Origin: Marisediminitalea aggregata
GTDB taxonomy: Bacteria; Pseudomonadota; Gammaproteobacteria; Enterobacterales; Alteromonadaceae
Direction: 5' to 3'
Length of the DNA stretch: 64,000 nt
Assembly: GCF_900129565.1 (NCBI RefSeq)
Contig: NZ_FQWD01000005.1
Span: 62,001 to 126,000, forward strand
The position numbers and the translations under genes are program-made. The number at the start of each line of letters is the position of its first letter. Position 1 is the stretch's first letter. A model generated the notes under the pieces. The model was not told the origin of the DNA. It did not search any database and saw nothing but the letters and a program-made list of their open reading frames with translations. Below are positions 18,206 to 26,683 of this stretch, in pieces.

Positions 18206-19603
18206 ATGAATTTCGAGCGCAAAAATCCATTAACCGGTGAAGTGGCCAGTCAATCTATTGCCATGCAGGCGCATGAAATGGCGGGAATTGCTGAACGAGC
18301 ACAACAAGGCTTTGAACAGTGGTCTGCTTATGGTCCAAACGCTCGCAGAGCTATCTTGAATAAAGCGGCAGCCGCACTGGAATCTCGTCAAAACGACTTT
18401 GTCGAGGCCATGATGACGGAGGTGGGTGCTACAGCGGGCTGGGCTATGTTTAATCTGGGGCTGGCAGTATCAATGATGCGTGAAGCGGCATCGTTAACTA
18501 CGCAAATAGGTGGTGAAACCATTCCGTCAGACAAGCCTGGTTGTCTCGCTATGGCGATTCGACAACCGGTTGGTGTGGTGCTGGGAATTGCACCATGGAA
18601 TGCACCAATAATCTTAGGTGTTAGAGCTATATCCACTGCACTTGCCTGTGGTAATGCTGTAATTCTGAAAGCGTCTGAGCTGTGTCCAAGAACACATAGT
18701 CTGATTATAGAAGCGTTGGAGACGGCTGGCTTTCCTGACGGCACGGTCAATATTGTAACCAATTCCCCTGCTGATGCCGGTGAAGTGGTGGGGGCTTTGA
18801 TTGATCAACCGCTGGTAAAACGTATTAACTTTACTGGCTCAACTGAAGTCGGGCGCATCATTGCGCAGCGCGCAGGTGCCAACCTCAAGCCTGTTCTTCT
18901 GGAGCTGGGTGGTAAGGCCCCCATGTTGGTTCTGGATGACGCCGATTTAGATGAAGCAGTAAAAGCGGCTGCATTTGGCGCATTTATGAATCAGGGCCAG
19001 ATATGCATGTCTACAGAGCGATTGGTTGTAGATGAGTCTGTAGCAGATAGCTTCGCAGCCAAATTCGCCCAGAAAGTATCGGGTATGGCAACGGGTGATC
19101 CGCGTGAGGGCAATACACCTCTGGGGGCAGTTGTCGACCAAAAAACAGTAAGTAAAGTGAACGCACTTATCGACGATGCTGTTGCTAAAGGTGCAAAGAT
19201 TATCGCTGGGCAAAAAAGTGATTCGGTACTAATGGCAGCAACAGTAATTGACCATGTCACTGACGATATGAAGATCTATCGGGAGGAAAGCTTTGGCCCC
19301 GTGGTTGCCATTATTAGAGCCAAAGATGAAGCCGATGCGATTCGTATTGCCAATGACAGTGAATATGGGCTCAGCGCTGCTGTATTTACCAAAGACAGTG
19401 CTAGAGGCTTGAGAGTCGCCCGACAAATTCAGTCTGGTATCTGTCATGTAAATGGCTCCACTGTTCATGATGAAGCGCAGATGCCTTTTGGTGGTGTCGG
19501 TGCTTCTGGGTACGGTCGTTTTGGCGGAAAGGCTGGCATTGACCAGTTTACGGAGTTGCGTTGGATCACTATTGAGACCGAAAAGGGTCACTTCCCCATT
19601 TAA
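18206..19603 (+). CDS. vdh: Vanillin dehydrogenase (aldehyde dehydrogenase family)
   Basis: The 465-residue NAD(P)-dependent aldehyde dehydrogenase oxidises vanillin to vanillate. Visible motifs are the cofactor-site GSTEVG, the catalytic glutamate in LELGGKAP, the catalytic cysteine in NQGQICMSTER, and ESFGPV near the C-terminus. Length and the short N-terminus match the vanillin and salicylaldehyde dehydrogenase branch. It lies between the permease and ech genes with short gaps (41 and 30 bases). Its product feeds VanAB, encoded 8-10 kb upstream under a separate regulator. Benzaldehyde-type activity on p-hydroxybenzaldehyde from coumarate is also likely. Confidence 0.88.
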   Translation: MNFERKNPLTGEVASQSIAMQAHEMAGIAERAQQGFEQWSAYGPNARRAILNKAAAALESRQNDFVEAMMTEVGATAGWAMFNLGLAVSMMREAASLTTQIGGETIPSDKPGCLAMAIRQPVGVVLGIAPWNAPIILGVRAISTALACGNAVILKASELCPRTHSLIIEALETAGFPDGTVNIVTNSPADAGEVVGALIDQPLVKRINFTGSTEVGRIIAQRAGANLKPVLLELGGKAPMLVLDDADLDEAVKAAAFGAFMNQGQICMSTERLVVDESVADSFAAKFAQKVSGMATGDPREGNTPLGAVVDQKTVSKVNALIDDAVAKGAKIIAGQKSDSVLMAATVIDHVTDDMKIYREESFGPVVAIIRAKDEADAIRIANDSEYGLSAAVFTKDSARGLRVARQIQSGICHVNGSTVHDEAQMPFGGVGASGYGRFGGKAGIDQFTELRWITIETEKGHFPI

Positions 19604-19633
19604 GTAAACGAATGATGCAAATTTTAAGAGGTA

Positions 19634-20476
19634 ATGTTAATGAGTGCTGAACGCGAAGAAGATACGGTAGCGGTCAAGGTAGAAAATCAAATTGCCTGGG
19701 TGAGTTTTAATCGCCCGGAAAAACGCAACTGCATGAGTCCTAAATTAAATCGCCAAATGATGCGCGTACTGGATGATCTCGAATTCCGAGAAGATGTGAG
19801 CGTGTTGGTATTGACTGGTGAAGGCTCAGCCTGGTCAGCGGGAATGGATTTAAAAGAATATTTCCGGGAAACCGAAGCACAGGGGTTAGGCGGAACACGT
19901 CAAGCTCAGCGTGAATCTTATGGCTGGTGGAGACGCCTGCGCTGGTATCAGAAGGCCACGATAGCAATGGTAAATGGCTGGTGCTTTGGTGGAGGTTATG
20001 GACCTTTATTTGCCTGTGATCTCGCGTTTGCGGCTGAAGAAGCACAGTTTGGACTTAGCGAGATTAATTGGGGGATCCTGCCCGGTGGCGGTGCTGCCAA
20101 AGTGGTTGCTGAGTTAATGCCTTTACGCAAAGCCATGTATCACGCCATGATGGGTGAAAACATTGATGGCAAGACCGCAGAAGAGTGGGGACTGGTGAAC
20201 GAAGCTGTCCCGGCAGAGCAATTAAGAGCCCGAGTCACAGACGTTGCAAACGTATTGCTACAGAAGAATCAAGTGGCATTAAAAGCGACAAAAGATGCAG
20301 TGCGTCGGGTGAAGGAAATGACCTACGACAACGCTGAAGACTATTTGGTTCGAGCGCAGGAGGCGGCGAATAGCTTTGACAACCATGGAAGAAAAGAGGG
20401 CATCAAGCAGTTTATTGATGACAAAACTTACAAGCCTGGATTAGGCGCTTACGATAAATCGAAACAAAAGAGTTAG
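19634..20476 (+). CDS. ech: Feruloyl-CoA hydratase/lyase (hydroxycinnamoyl-CoA)
   Basis: This crotonase-fold enzyme of 280 residues hydrates feruloyl-CoA and splits it into vanillin and acetyl-CoA. Its sequence follows the hydroxycinnamoyl-CoA hydratase-lyase pattern closely: NRPEKRNCMSP, MDLKEYFRE with the substrate-contact tyrosine, NGWCFGGGY for the oxyanion hole, and GLSEINWGI with the catalytic glutamate. The C-terminus DDKTYKPGL also fits. It lies between vdh and fcs, 30 and 10 bases away. p-Coumaroyl-CoA and caffeoyl-CoA are usual extra substrates of the family. Confidence 0.92.
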   Translation: MLMSAEREEDTVAVKVENQIAWVSFNRPEKRNCMSPKLNRQMMRVLDDLEFREDVSVLVLTGEGSAWSAGMDLKEYFRETEAQGLGGTRQAQRESYGWWRRLRWYQKATIAMVNGWCFGGGYGPLFACDLAFAAEEAQFGLSEINWGILPGGGAAKVVAELMPLRKAMYHAMMGENIDGKTAEEWGLVNEAVPAEQLRARVTDVANVLLQKNQVALKATKDAVRRVKEMTYDNAEDYLVRAQEAANSFDNHGRKEGIKQFIDDKTYKPGLGAYDKSKQKS

Positions 20477-20486
20477 TTGCGTCACG

Positions 20487-21959
20487 ATGAGCTTTCTTTC
20501 AGTACAAGCTAAGTTAAGGCCTTTCAAACAGGCAGTACGTGACCTTACATCCGGTCGTTCATGGACGTATTCGGAATGGGACACGTTTGTTAATAAGTGC
20601 AGTCAGTGGTTGTCGCTACAGGGGTTGGCCTGTGGCGACAGACTTGTTTGTATAGCAAAAAACTGTGCCGAACTAGTGGCACTGCATTTTGCGTGCGAGC
20701 AGTCCGGGGTGATTTTCGTGCCCTTGAATTGGCGTTTATCATCAGATGAATTGCACACCCTGATTGCTGACTGCACCCCCCAATTAATCGTTGGCGACGA
20801 GATGGCCAACCAATTAGAACTGGCTTATTTTGAACTAAAGACACTCAATAACGCGGTTGCTGAACTGAACGGAGAAATACAACCGCGAAATCATCGTGCG
20901 CTGCCGTCGTTGATTCTTTATACATCAGGTACTACCGGAAAGCCCAAAGGTGTCATGCACAGTCACGACACCATCATGGAAACAACGCTGAATATGGCGT
21001 TACTGGGACAGGTCGACGAATACAGTACCTTTTTGTGTGAAACCCCAATGTTTCATGTGATTGGATTAATATCCTGCGTGCGCCCGGCGCTGTACCAGGG
21101 CGGAAAAATATTGATATCGGATGGCTTCAAGCCATCCAGAACATTGGCGCGTCTGACGGACAAAAACTTACTCATTACTCATTATTTTTGTGTCCCGCAA
21201 ATGGCAAATTCGCTGCGGCAGGAACCCAAATTCAATCCTTCCTCGCTTTACAATCTCAAGGCCTTGTTAACCGGTGGTGCTCCCCATCCGGCAGTACAAA
21301 TTAGGCAATGGTTAAATGACGATATTCCGATTGTAGATGGATATGGAATGAGTGAAGCGGGCACTGTGTTTGGTATGCCTTTTGATATTGCAACTATTGA
21401 CGCAAAAGCAGGTTGTGTTGGGATACCAACCCACCGCCTCGAGGTCCGGTTAGCTGATCCTGAGGGGCAGCTCGTGGCAGATGGTGTGGCAGGCGAAATT
21501 CAGCTGAAAGGTTTGAATCTATTCATCGGGATTTGGCGACAGCCAGCGTTGTTCGAGTCCTGCTTTACCGACGATGGCTGGTTTAAAACCGGAGATGTGG
21601 CAATCAGAGACAACGACGGCTTCTATTTCATTGTCGACAGGATCAAAGACATGTTTATCTCTGGTGGCGAGAATGTGTATCCGACTGAAATTGAAAGCGT
21701 GGTGTTAAAGCTTGATAGTGTTCTGGAATGTGCATTGGTAGGAGTGCCCGACGACCGTTGGGGGGAAGTGGGGTGTTTATTTGTCGTTGCTAAGTCGAAG
21801 CACTCAACCATAGAGCAGCAAGAAATTATGGATGTACTCGAGCAGTGTTTGGCAAAATATAAGCTTCCTAAGTATATTCAATTCGTAGATTCGCTGCCTC
21901 GCAATGGCGGAGGCAAGGTTATGAAACACCGGCTTAAGGCTATGTTTCATAGCGACTAA
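20487..21959 (+). CDS. fcs: Feruloyl-CoA synthetase
   Basis: This 490-residue acyl-activating enzyme makes feruloyl-CoA from ferulate, ATP and CoA. The AMP-binding P-loop LYTSGTTGKPKGVMHSH is at about 150-167. The adenylate motif GYGMSEAG, the hinge region FKTGDVAIRDNDGFYFIVDRIKD and the C-terminal lysine in PRNGGGKVMKH are all present. It is last in the operon after ech, ten bases apart, and followed by a strong hairpin. Operon order and the adjacent ech make ferulate the likely substrate over fatty acids. Confidence 0.88.
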   Translation: MSFLSVQAKLRPFKQAVRDLTSGRSWTYSEWDTFVNKCSQWLSLQGLACGDRLVCIAKNCAELVALHFACEQSGVIFVPLNWRLSSDELHTLIADCTPQLIVGDEMANQLELAYFELKTLNNAVAELNGEIQPRNHRALPSLILYTSGTTGKPKGVMHSHDTIMETTLNMALLGQVDEYSTFLCETPMFHVIGLISCVRPALYQGGKILISDGFKPSRTLARLTDKNLLITHYFCVPQMANSLRQEPKFNPSSLYNLKALLTGGAPHPAVQIRQWLNDDIPIVDGYGMSEAGTVFGMPFDIATIDAKAGCVGIPTHRLEVRLADPEGQLVADGVAGEIQLKGLNLFIGIWRQPALFESCFTDDGWFKTGDVAIRDNDGFYFIVDRIKDMFISGGENVYPTEIESVVLKLDSVLECALVGVPDDRWGEVGCLFVVAKSKHSTIEQQEIMDVLEQCLAKYKLPKYIQFVDSLPRNGGGKVMKHRLKAMFHSD

Positions 21960-21991
21960 TGTTTGAGATTGCGCTTGTAAGTGACGCTAAA

Positions 21992-22030
21992 CTGGCACAT
22001 TGTTAAAAGAATACTTTAACAATGTGCCAG
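21992..22030 (+). terminator. Long hairpin after the fcs operon
   Basis: A perfect 16-base stem (CTGGCACATTGTTAAA paired with TTTAACAATGTGCCAG) closes a seven-base loop 32 bases after the fcs stop. No T-run follows, so it may act as an RNA end stabiliser or a Rho-assisted stop. It could also be a palindromic element. Confidence 0.5.
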
Positions 22031-22228
22031 GCTAAAACGTGTCTCAATAGTGCCTGTTCGGGTATAAATATGAGCTGTGCCGCCTGCCATTGTTAACTTC
22101 ACATAACAAAAAATATTCACTTCATCCGGGGCTCCAAGTCCGGGATGCAGCAGTCGATCATCACCTATCTGAGCAGAGTTCTGAACGGATCAGGAAGAAC
22201 TACAGTAAGATGCCAGAAGTAGAAATAG

Positions 22229-22294
22229 CCGCGAACGCATAAATTTTGGGTTGTTTTGTCGGGTGAATATCAATTTAACCGCGAACGCATAAAT
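22229..22294. repeat. Two direct 16-base repeats, 50-base period
   Basis: CCGCGAACGCATAAAT occurs at 22229-22244 and again at 22279-22294. The second copy ends five bases before the truncated hipA frame. They may be old hipBA operators or the edges of a deletion. The rest of 21960-22298 shows only the fcs hairpin. Confidence 0.6.
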
Positions 22295-22298
22295 AAGA

Positions 22299-22811
22299 TT
22301 GAAATATCCCAACAGTAATGCCGGGAGTTTGAACAAGTTGGCTGAGCTCACGCGAATGAAGGCTCGAACCAAAATAGATATATTTCGATGGGCACTGTTT
22401 AATGCGCTGGTAGGTAACGGCGACGCTCACCTTAAAAATCTATCATTCTTTATCAACAAAGAGGGTGTGGTAATGACGCCGCACTATGACTTATTGTCTA
22501 CCGCGATTTATGAAGCGCCACATAAACATATGGACCATCAATTGTCTCAACAAATGGGTGACGCACAATATCTTGGCCAACTTACCGTACCAAACATCCT
22601 GGCTTTTGCCGAAGAATTGCAATTGCCAACTAAGTTAGCAAAACGTGAGCTTGACCGTCTTATTGGCAAAATTGAACAGGAAGCAATTCCTTTGATGCAA
22701 CAGGTGCAAGATGCGCCAGCACACCCAGGCAAGGGCGGTGAAATTAGAATGATTAAAGAGATATATTACAACTGCATTAAAGAAATGGTGACCAAACTAA
22801 CTAAAGCTTAA
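22299..22811 (+). pseudogene. hipA: Truncated hipA-like kinase, C-terminal part
   Basis: About 170 codons match the C-terminal half of HipA-type serine/threonine kinase toxins. The catalytic loop NALVGNGDAHLKNLSF and a following PHYDLLST segment are present. Full HipA proteins have about 440 residues; the N-terminal subdomain and the ATP-binding part of the fold are missing, and no hipB antitoxin gene is visible. The only start is TTG at 22299 without a Shine-Dalgarno site. It is therefore a relic rather than a working toxin. The two direct repeats immediately upstream may mark the deletion. Confidence 0.75.
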
Positions 22812-22900
22812 GGTAAAGCGATGGTGACCACAAAAAACAACCCGCAGCGCCGCTAAATCCTATATACTCCAGGCTGTTTTTTAAAAGGTGGAGCTTTGCA

Positions 22901-23329
22901 ATGCGTGTATGTGGTGTAGAACTGGCGGGGAATGATGCCAACATTGCCTTACTGAATTTGGAAAATGACCTGATTCAGATTCCGGATTGCCGTACCCGTA
23001 AACTGAGCTTGCAAAAAGCCGCTACCGCCCATGAGCTTAAGTATTTTCAGAAATCCTTCGCGCAGCTAGTGCAGGACTACAAAATAGAAACTATCGTTAT
23101 TCGCCAGCGCCCTATGAAGGGCAAATTTGCGGGTGGTGCGATTGGGTTTAAATTAGAAGCGGCGCTGGAGTTGCTAAACGGCGTGCAGGTTATTGTAATG
23201 CCGCCTACCGAGATCAAAGCGGCGTTAAAAGAAAATCACATGTTCATAGAGTTTGGCGATACCGGCTTGAAAGGTTTTCAGAAGTCAGCGTTTGAAACCG
23301 CGCTGGCCTATATTAGCCAACACCTTTAA
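22901..23329 (+). CDS. DUF3010 family protein
   Basis: This 142-residue protein matches the DUF3010 family common in Alteromonas, Vibrio and Shewanella. It has an RNase H/RuvC-like opening strand (VCGVELAGNDANIALLNLE), a conserved VIRQRPMKGKFAGGAIGFKLEA core and an end in FETALAYI. Function is unknown; the fold suggests nucleic-acid binding or cleavage, which is only an inference. AGGTGGAG lies eight bases before the ATG. It stands alone between the hipA relic and a small secreted protein. Confidence 0.8.
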   Translation: MRVCGVELAGNDANIALLNLENDLIQIPDCRTRKLSLQKAATAHELKYFQKSFAQLVQDYKIETIVIRQRPMKGKFAGGAIGFKLEAALELLNGVQVIVMPPTEIKAALKENHMFIEFGDTGLKGFQKSAFETALAYISQHL

Positions 23330-23422
23330 CTCGCTCTTTAGGCCGTTTGGACACTGTCTGAAGTGAATGATGCGGGCTCTTTGAGCGCCATCGAAATATA
23401 ATAAAAATCCAAGGATGTATAA

Positions 23423-23785
23423 ATGCTTAAACGTACTGCTATTCTGGCACCGTTATTTTTCTCTGCTCACTTGTCTGCCCAGACCTGGATAGAAGATGCC
23501 CAGGGTCAACGCTATTTGCTAGGTGATCAACTCGTATCAACCACTACTGAGGCTTACAATTACTGTACAAGTAAAGGGCTTACCCCTGCCAACGTTGCAC
23601 AAATGAGGCGCGCTTTACGGCAGGGAAAAGTCACAGTGGACTTTGTCAGCGTCGCGGTTAGCGAGGATGCCAAGACACCCTTCATAAAAGATAAGCACTG
23701 GATAGCGAAACATGAGCAAGGACGGATCCGGGTAAGGAATTCATCGTCCTTCGACAGTGCGTTACCTTTATGTGCAGGGCGCTAA
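23423..23785 (+). CDS. Small secreted hypothetical protein
   Basis: The 120-residue product starts with a signal peptide ending SAHLSAQ, so the mature part (about 100 residues) should be periplasmic or outside. Two cysteines, in YNYCTSKG and LPLCAGR, could form a disulphide. I do not recognise a family. AAGGATG lies before the ATG. A two-way terminator stands 115 bases downstream. Confidence 0.6.
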   Translation: MLKRTAILAPLFFSAHLSAQTWIEDAQGQRYLLGDQLVSTTTEAYNYCTSKGLTPANVAQMRRALRQGKVTVDFVSVAVSEDAKTPFIKDKHWIAKHEQGRIRVRNSSSFDSALPLCAGR

Positions 23786-23902
23786 AACTCAGTTGTTGCA
23801 GGTTAAGCACTGTCGCATGAATCTGCGGCAGTGACTTGCTCGTAATGAGGGCCGGAACGTCCATTGCCGCGAACAAACGTTCTTATCGTTTACATAAAAA
23901 AA

Positions 23903-23923
23903 GCCGCGCAAGGCGGCGTTTTT
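23903..23923. terminator. Two-way intrinsic terminator
   Basis: The stem GCCGC/GCGGC has a five-base loop, a T-run on the plus strand (GTTTTT) and seven A's before it, which read as a T-run on the minus strand. It can end both the secreted-protein gene and the convergent helix-turn-helix gene. Confidence 0.75.
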
Positions 23924-23927
23924 GCAT

Positions 23928-24182
23928 TTAATCGGTATACATTGAATAGCCCCTGGGATGGGTTTCTTCTGCGCACACGATGGGTTTAAAGCAAGATAAC
24001 AAGTCCATGTCTCTGTATATCGTTTTTTTGGAGCACTCAAACCCATGAGTGATCAGCTCTTCCTGTAACTGAGCAACCGTTTTATATTTCGGGTATCTCG
24101 GAATGAGAGTTTCTAATAAAAAACAGCGAATCACCCTGTCACCGGCGCTTTTAACGACAGACGTACTAATCACTTTTTTCAT
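23928..24182 (-). CDS. Orphan small helix-turn-helix protein (WYL-regulator N-terminus-like)
   Basis: The 84-residue product consists of little more than a winged helix: VAQLQEELITHGFECSKKTIYRDMDLLSCF. This is the pattern of the HTH at the N-terminus of DeoR/WYL-type regulators. No WYL domain follows; the protein stops soon after the wing. It may be a stand-alone DNA-binding protein or a truncated regulator. An inverted repeat (GCCTACCT at 24187-24194, AGGTAGGC at 24227-24234) lies directly upstream and could be its operator. Confidence 0.6.
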   Translation of the reverse strand: MKKVISTSVVKSAGDRVIRCFLLETLIPRYPKYKTVAQLQEELITHGFECSKKTIYRDMDLLSCFKPIVCAEETHPRGYSMYTD

Positions 24183-24567
24183 TATTGCCTACCTTTGTTG
24201 TTGAGTTCAGTCTCCTACTAAATTGCAGGTAGGCCTCAGCTCGCGCTGTACTTTCCTGCCTCAACTCCAATCAAAGATTGAACGACATCCTGTCTTTTCG
24301 GTAATGCATGCTTTGCAGCTTATTGTTCTTAAGTCATTAATAAGACCAGACTAAATCTAGGTTTTTTTCTTGCTAAAGGCAACCGCGTTTCAATGTTGGC
24401 TCAGCGACATTATAGCCACCTTAATACTTACAATGCGTGGAATGCCTGCCAGAGTATGGAAACCTCGCCGCGTTATTCATGTTTTATTTTTTCTGGTTTG
24501 GGTCAGCTTTTGTCCCGGTTCATTGTTACTTTGCCCATCAGTTGTTTTTGTATTAATGGAGAGCATT
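24183..24567. promoter_or_regulatory. Divergent spacer with an inverted repeat
   Basis: This 385-base spacer separates the small HTH gene from the PEP-CTERM gene. It contains the inverted repeat GCCTACCT ... AGGTAGGC with a 32-base gap. Its right part stays open in frame with the PEP-CTERM gene, but that extension lacks a start signal. Confidence 0.4.
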
Positions 24568-25290
24568 ATGAACAATGTAGTAAAGGGACTGGGTGTGTTG
24601 CTGACGTTGGCCAGTATGACCGCAAACGCTGTACTCATTAATGACAACAGTTTTGCCCAGGCCGGTTTTAAAGACACATCAACAGGTTTGGTGTGGATGG
24701 ACTTTGGCATTAACAATGGTCAGTCTTACAATCACGTCAGCTCTCAACTTGGCGCTGGTGGAGATTATTCTGGGTGGCGTTTGCCTTCTGCGGAAGAGGT
24801 TTACATGTTGTGGGATCACGTTGCCAACCTTGATGAGGTTGAGGCCGATTTCGAGAGCCCTGATTACTATGGGGCAGGGCAATTATACGCTTGGGATTAC
24901 AATTCGCGTGTGGTCGGTGGCGACGACTCAGTATGGGACAATATCTTCAATATTATGGGGTTCAATTCCGCTTCCGGTACTAATTATATGGAAAGAAGCT
25001 CAGCCATTGGCTTTTTCATGGGGCATCACGGCTTGGCGAGTGTAAAGTTTCATGATGCTATAGATAAAGTCGGATTCCCCGCGTTTACACACAAGGATGA
25101 AGTAGCGCTGAGAGACGACGGGGCATATTCCGATTTCTTTTTAGGCCTCGCGCACGAAAATTATTCGACCATGCTGGTACGAACGGCCACAGTGCCTGAG
25201 CCCGGCGCCTTCGTGGCTTTTGCTACTGCAATAGTCGCTTTAAGCTGGCGGCGAAGACAGGGGCGCTTTGGTCGGAAAACACGACTGTAA
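24568..25290 (+). CDS. Secreted PEP-CTERM protein with DUF1566-like domain
   Basis: From the ATG at 24568, preceded by ATGGAGAG, the protein has 240 residues. It has a signal peptide ending near MTANAVL and a region resembling DUF1566-type domains (FKDTSTGLVWMD and SGWRLPSAEEVYML). The C-terminal sorting signal has VPEPG, a hydrophobic helix and a basic tail RRRQGRFGRK. Such tails are removed by an exosortase, and the proteins go to the surface or matrix. The exosortase genes are not in the window. The C-terminal motif is clear; function is unknown. Confidence 0.75.
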   Translation: MNNVVKGLGVLLTLASMTANAVLINDNSFAQAGFKDTSTGLVWMDFGINNGQSYNHVSSQLGAGGDYSGWRLPSAEEVYMLWDHVANLDEVEADFESPDYYGAGQLYAWDYNSRVVGGDDSVWDNIFNIMGFNSASGTNYMERSSAIGFFMGHHGLASVKFHDAIDKVGFPAFTHKDEVALRDDGAYSDFFLGLAHENYSTMLVRTATVPEPGAFVAFATAIVALSWRRRQGRFGRKTRL

Positions 25291-25462
25291 TTAAGGTTTG
25301 TCGGGCGCCGGCGCTCAATACACGTTTCACCAAAACGCCCCTGAACGCATACACGACACACGTGCATTAATCGTTCAGGAGCGTAATGTGAAGACAGCTC
25401 GTTGCTTTTCAAAGGGGCCGAGCTTGCCGACTATGCATAGGGACCATGTGGTTTAACAAAGC

Positions 25463-26008
25463 TCATTCTTTGTTAAGCCATTGCCAGAAATTGTCTGGCA
25501 TTTGCTTTTCTACCTCCAGCATCGACTTAACATCCACGGTGCTATTACAGCCCATAAGCGGAACTTCAATTTCTTGTTCCTGAGCAGACCAGTCCATCTC
25601 GAAATAGCGCGTATTTTCTTCGTCGTAAGCGATACGTTTTATTCTGCCGTAACCATAAAGTTTCATTGATTCGCCGAACTTTTCTCGTTTTTTCAGAATA
25701 ACCAAATCACCGGCGCAAAGCGTATTCCACCTGTTGAGCTGAGACTCACTTTCTAAATAGTCGAACCGGCAAATACCGTGTTTTTTCCACTCAATATCCA
25801 AACGTTGTGAAAAGTCAGCCCCCGGGCAAAAGCCCATGAACAGAATATAGTCATCAGCGGGTTTTGAATAATCTATTGCATCCAGAATGGCAACGGCATC
25901 AGAGTCGCCTTTTTCTACCAGTGCTTTAGCGTTCTTTTTCATAACGGCTAATTCGTGTCTGCTCATTGTGCCTGAGTTAAGGCGATCTAACTGCTTTTGA
26001 TACTTCAT
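25463..26008 (-). CDS. Hypothetical protein, 181 residues
   Basis: I do not recognise this soluble protein. The first 45 residues are a charged helix (LNSGTMSRHELAVMKKNAKALVE). The rest looks like a beta-rich domain with GDLVILKK and LYGYGRIKRIAYDEE, loosely like PUA/EVE-type barrels that bind modified bases or RNA. That resemblance is weak. It lies 54 bases after the hypothetical gene at 26063-26428 on the same strand, so the two may be cotranscribed. The spacer 25291-25462 holds an inverted repeat (CCTGAACG and CGTTCAGG). Confidence 0.6.
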   Translation of the reverse strand: MKYQKQLDRLNSGTMSRHELAVMKKNAKALVEKGDSDAVAILDAIDYSKPADDYILFMGFCPGADFSQRLDIEWKKHGICRFDYLESESQLNRWNTLCAGDLVILKKREKFGESMKLYGYGRIKRIAYDEENTRYFEMDWSAQEQEIEVPLMGCNSTVDVKSMLEVEKQMPDNFWQWLNKE

Positions 26009-26062
26009 GTACTACTTCCTTTTCCGGTTCATTCGGCTGTATGTCTGGGGTTTAATCGGTGA

Positions 26063-26428
26063 CTAATAAGTTGCGTAGTGCGGATCTGACCTCCAAATGT
26101 GACTGTAATTCAATAGTCTAAACTGTTCCAACACCTTTAATCTAAGCGGTGTATCGGTAATTATGGACTTGTCGGCGAATAGGCTGAATGTCTCTTGGTG
26201 TGTGTCATAAATAACCCTACCTCGAGGAAATTGCTGATATTCGGTGCCAAGTAGCATTTTGTGCCTGGGTAAATAAATCCTATTTGTTTCCCATTCGGTT
26301 AAATGACTGAATGCGGAATCTACTCTGCCGAGGCTATCGCATGTTGCGTCTGTAACTGGTATAGATTTGGCAATAACCTGCCATCTATAACACCAAAAAA
26401 TACCCACTTGGGGTGTTGTCGGAGTCAT
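26063..26428 (-). CDS. Hypothetical protein, 121 residues
   Basis: The product is soluble with no signal peptide. It opens TPQVGIFWCYRWQVIAKSIP and contains a run (WETNRIYLPRH, FPRGRVIYDT) typical of small conserved proteins that seem to describe an input-output fold. I recall similar short proteins of unknown function in proteobacteria but can name no family. It is followed by the 181-residue gene on the same strand. Confidence 0.55.
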   Translation of the reverse strand: MTPTTPQVGIFWCYRWQVIAKSIPVTDATCDSLGRVDSAFSHLTEWETNRIYLPRHKMLLGTEYQQFPRGRVIYDTHQETFSLFADKSIITDTPLRLKVLEQFRLLNYSHIWRSDPHYATY

Positions 26429-26683
26429 TACTTCTCCTGTTAAACAGTTTTACCCACTACTGCCTGATAGGTGTTTTAGAACCCTTTTTTGAAGTGAAAA
26501 AAGCGCATTAAAATTTAACCTAATGTTTTATTGTTGTTTTTTTCTTTCTTGGATGCCCGCAAGATGATTTTTTATCTGAAAAAGGGCTCCCACCCAAAAC
26601 AACAACCCCATAAATTAATAACGTAATTTCTTTCGGGCATTGAGTTGATAACCTTCTATTAACAAAATGACAGGAGTGTTTGT

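Noticed and set aside
22229-22294. CRISPR-like repeat
   Set aside because: Only two 16-base copies with a 34-base spacer, no further units and no cas genes.
24370-24567. Long N-terminal extension of the PEP-CTERM protein
   Set aside because: It would hide the signal peptide behind 66 residues, while the ATG at 24568 has a good Shine-Dalgarno site and starts the signal peptide.
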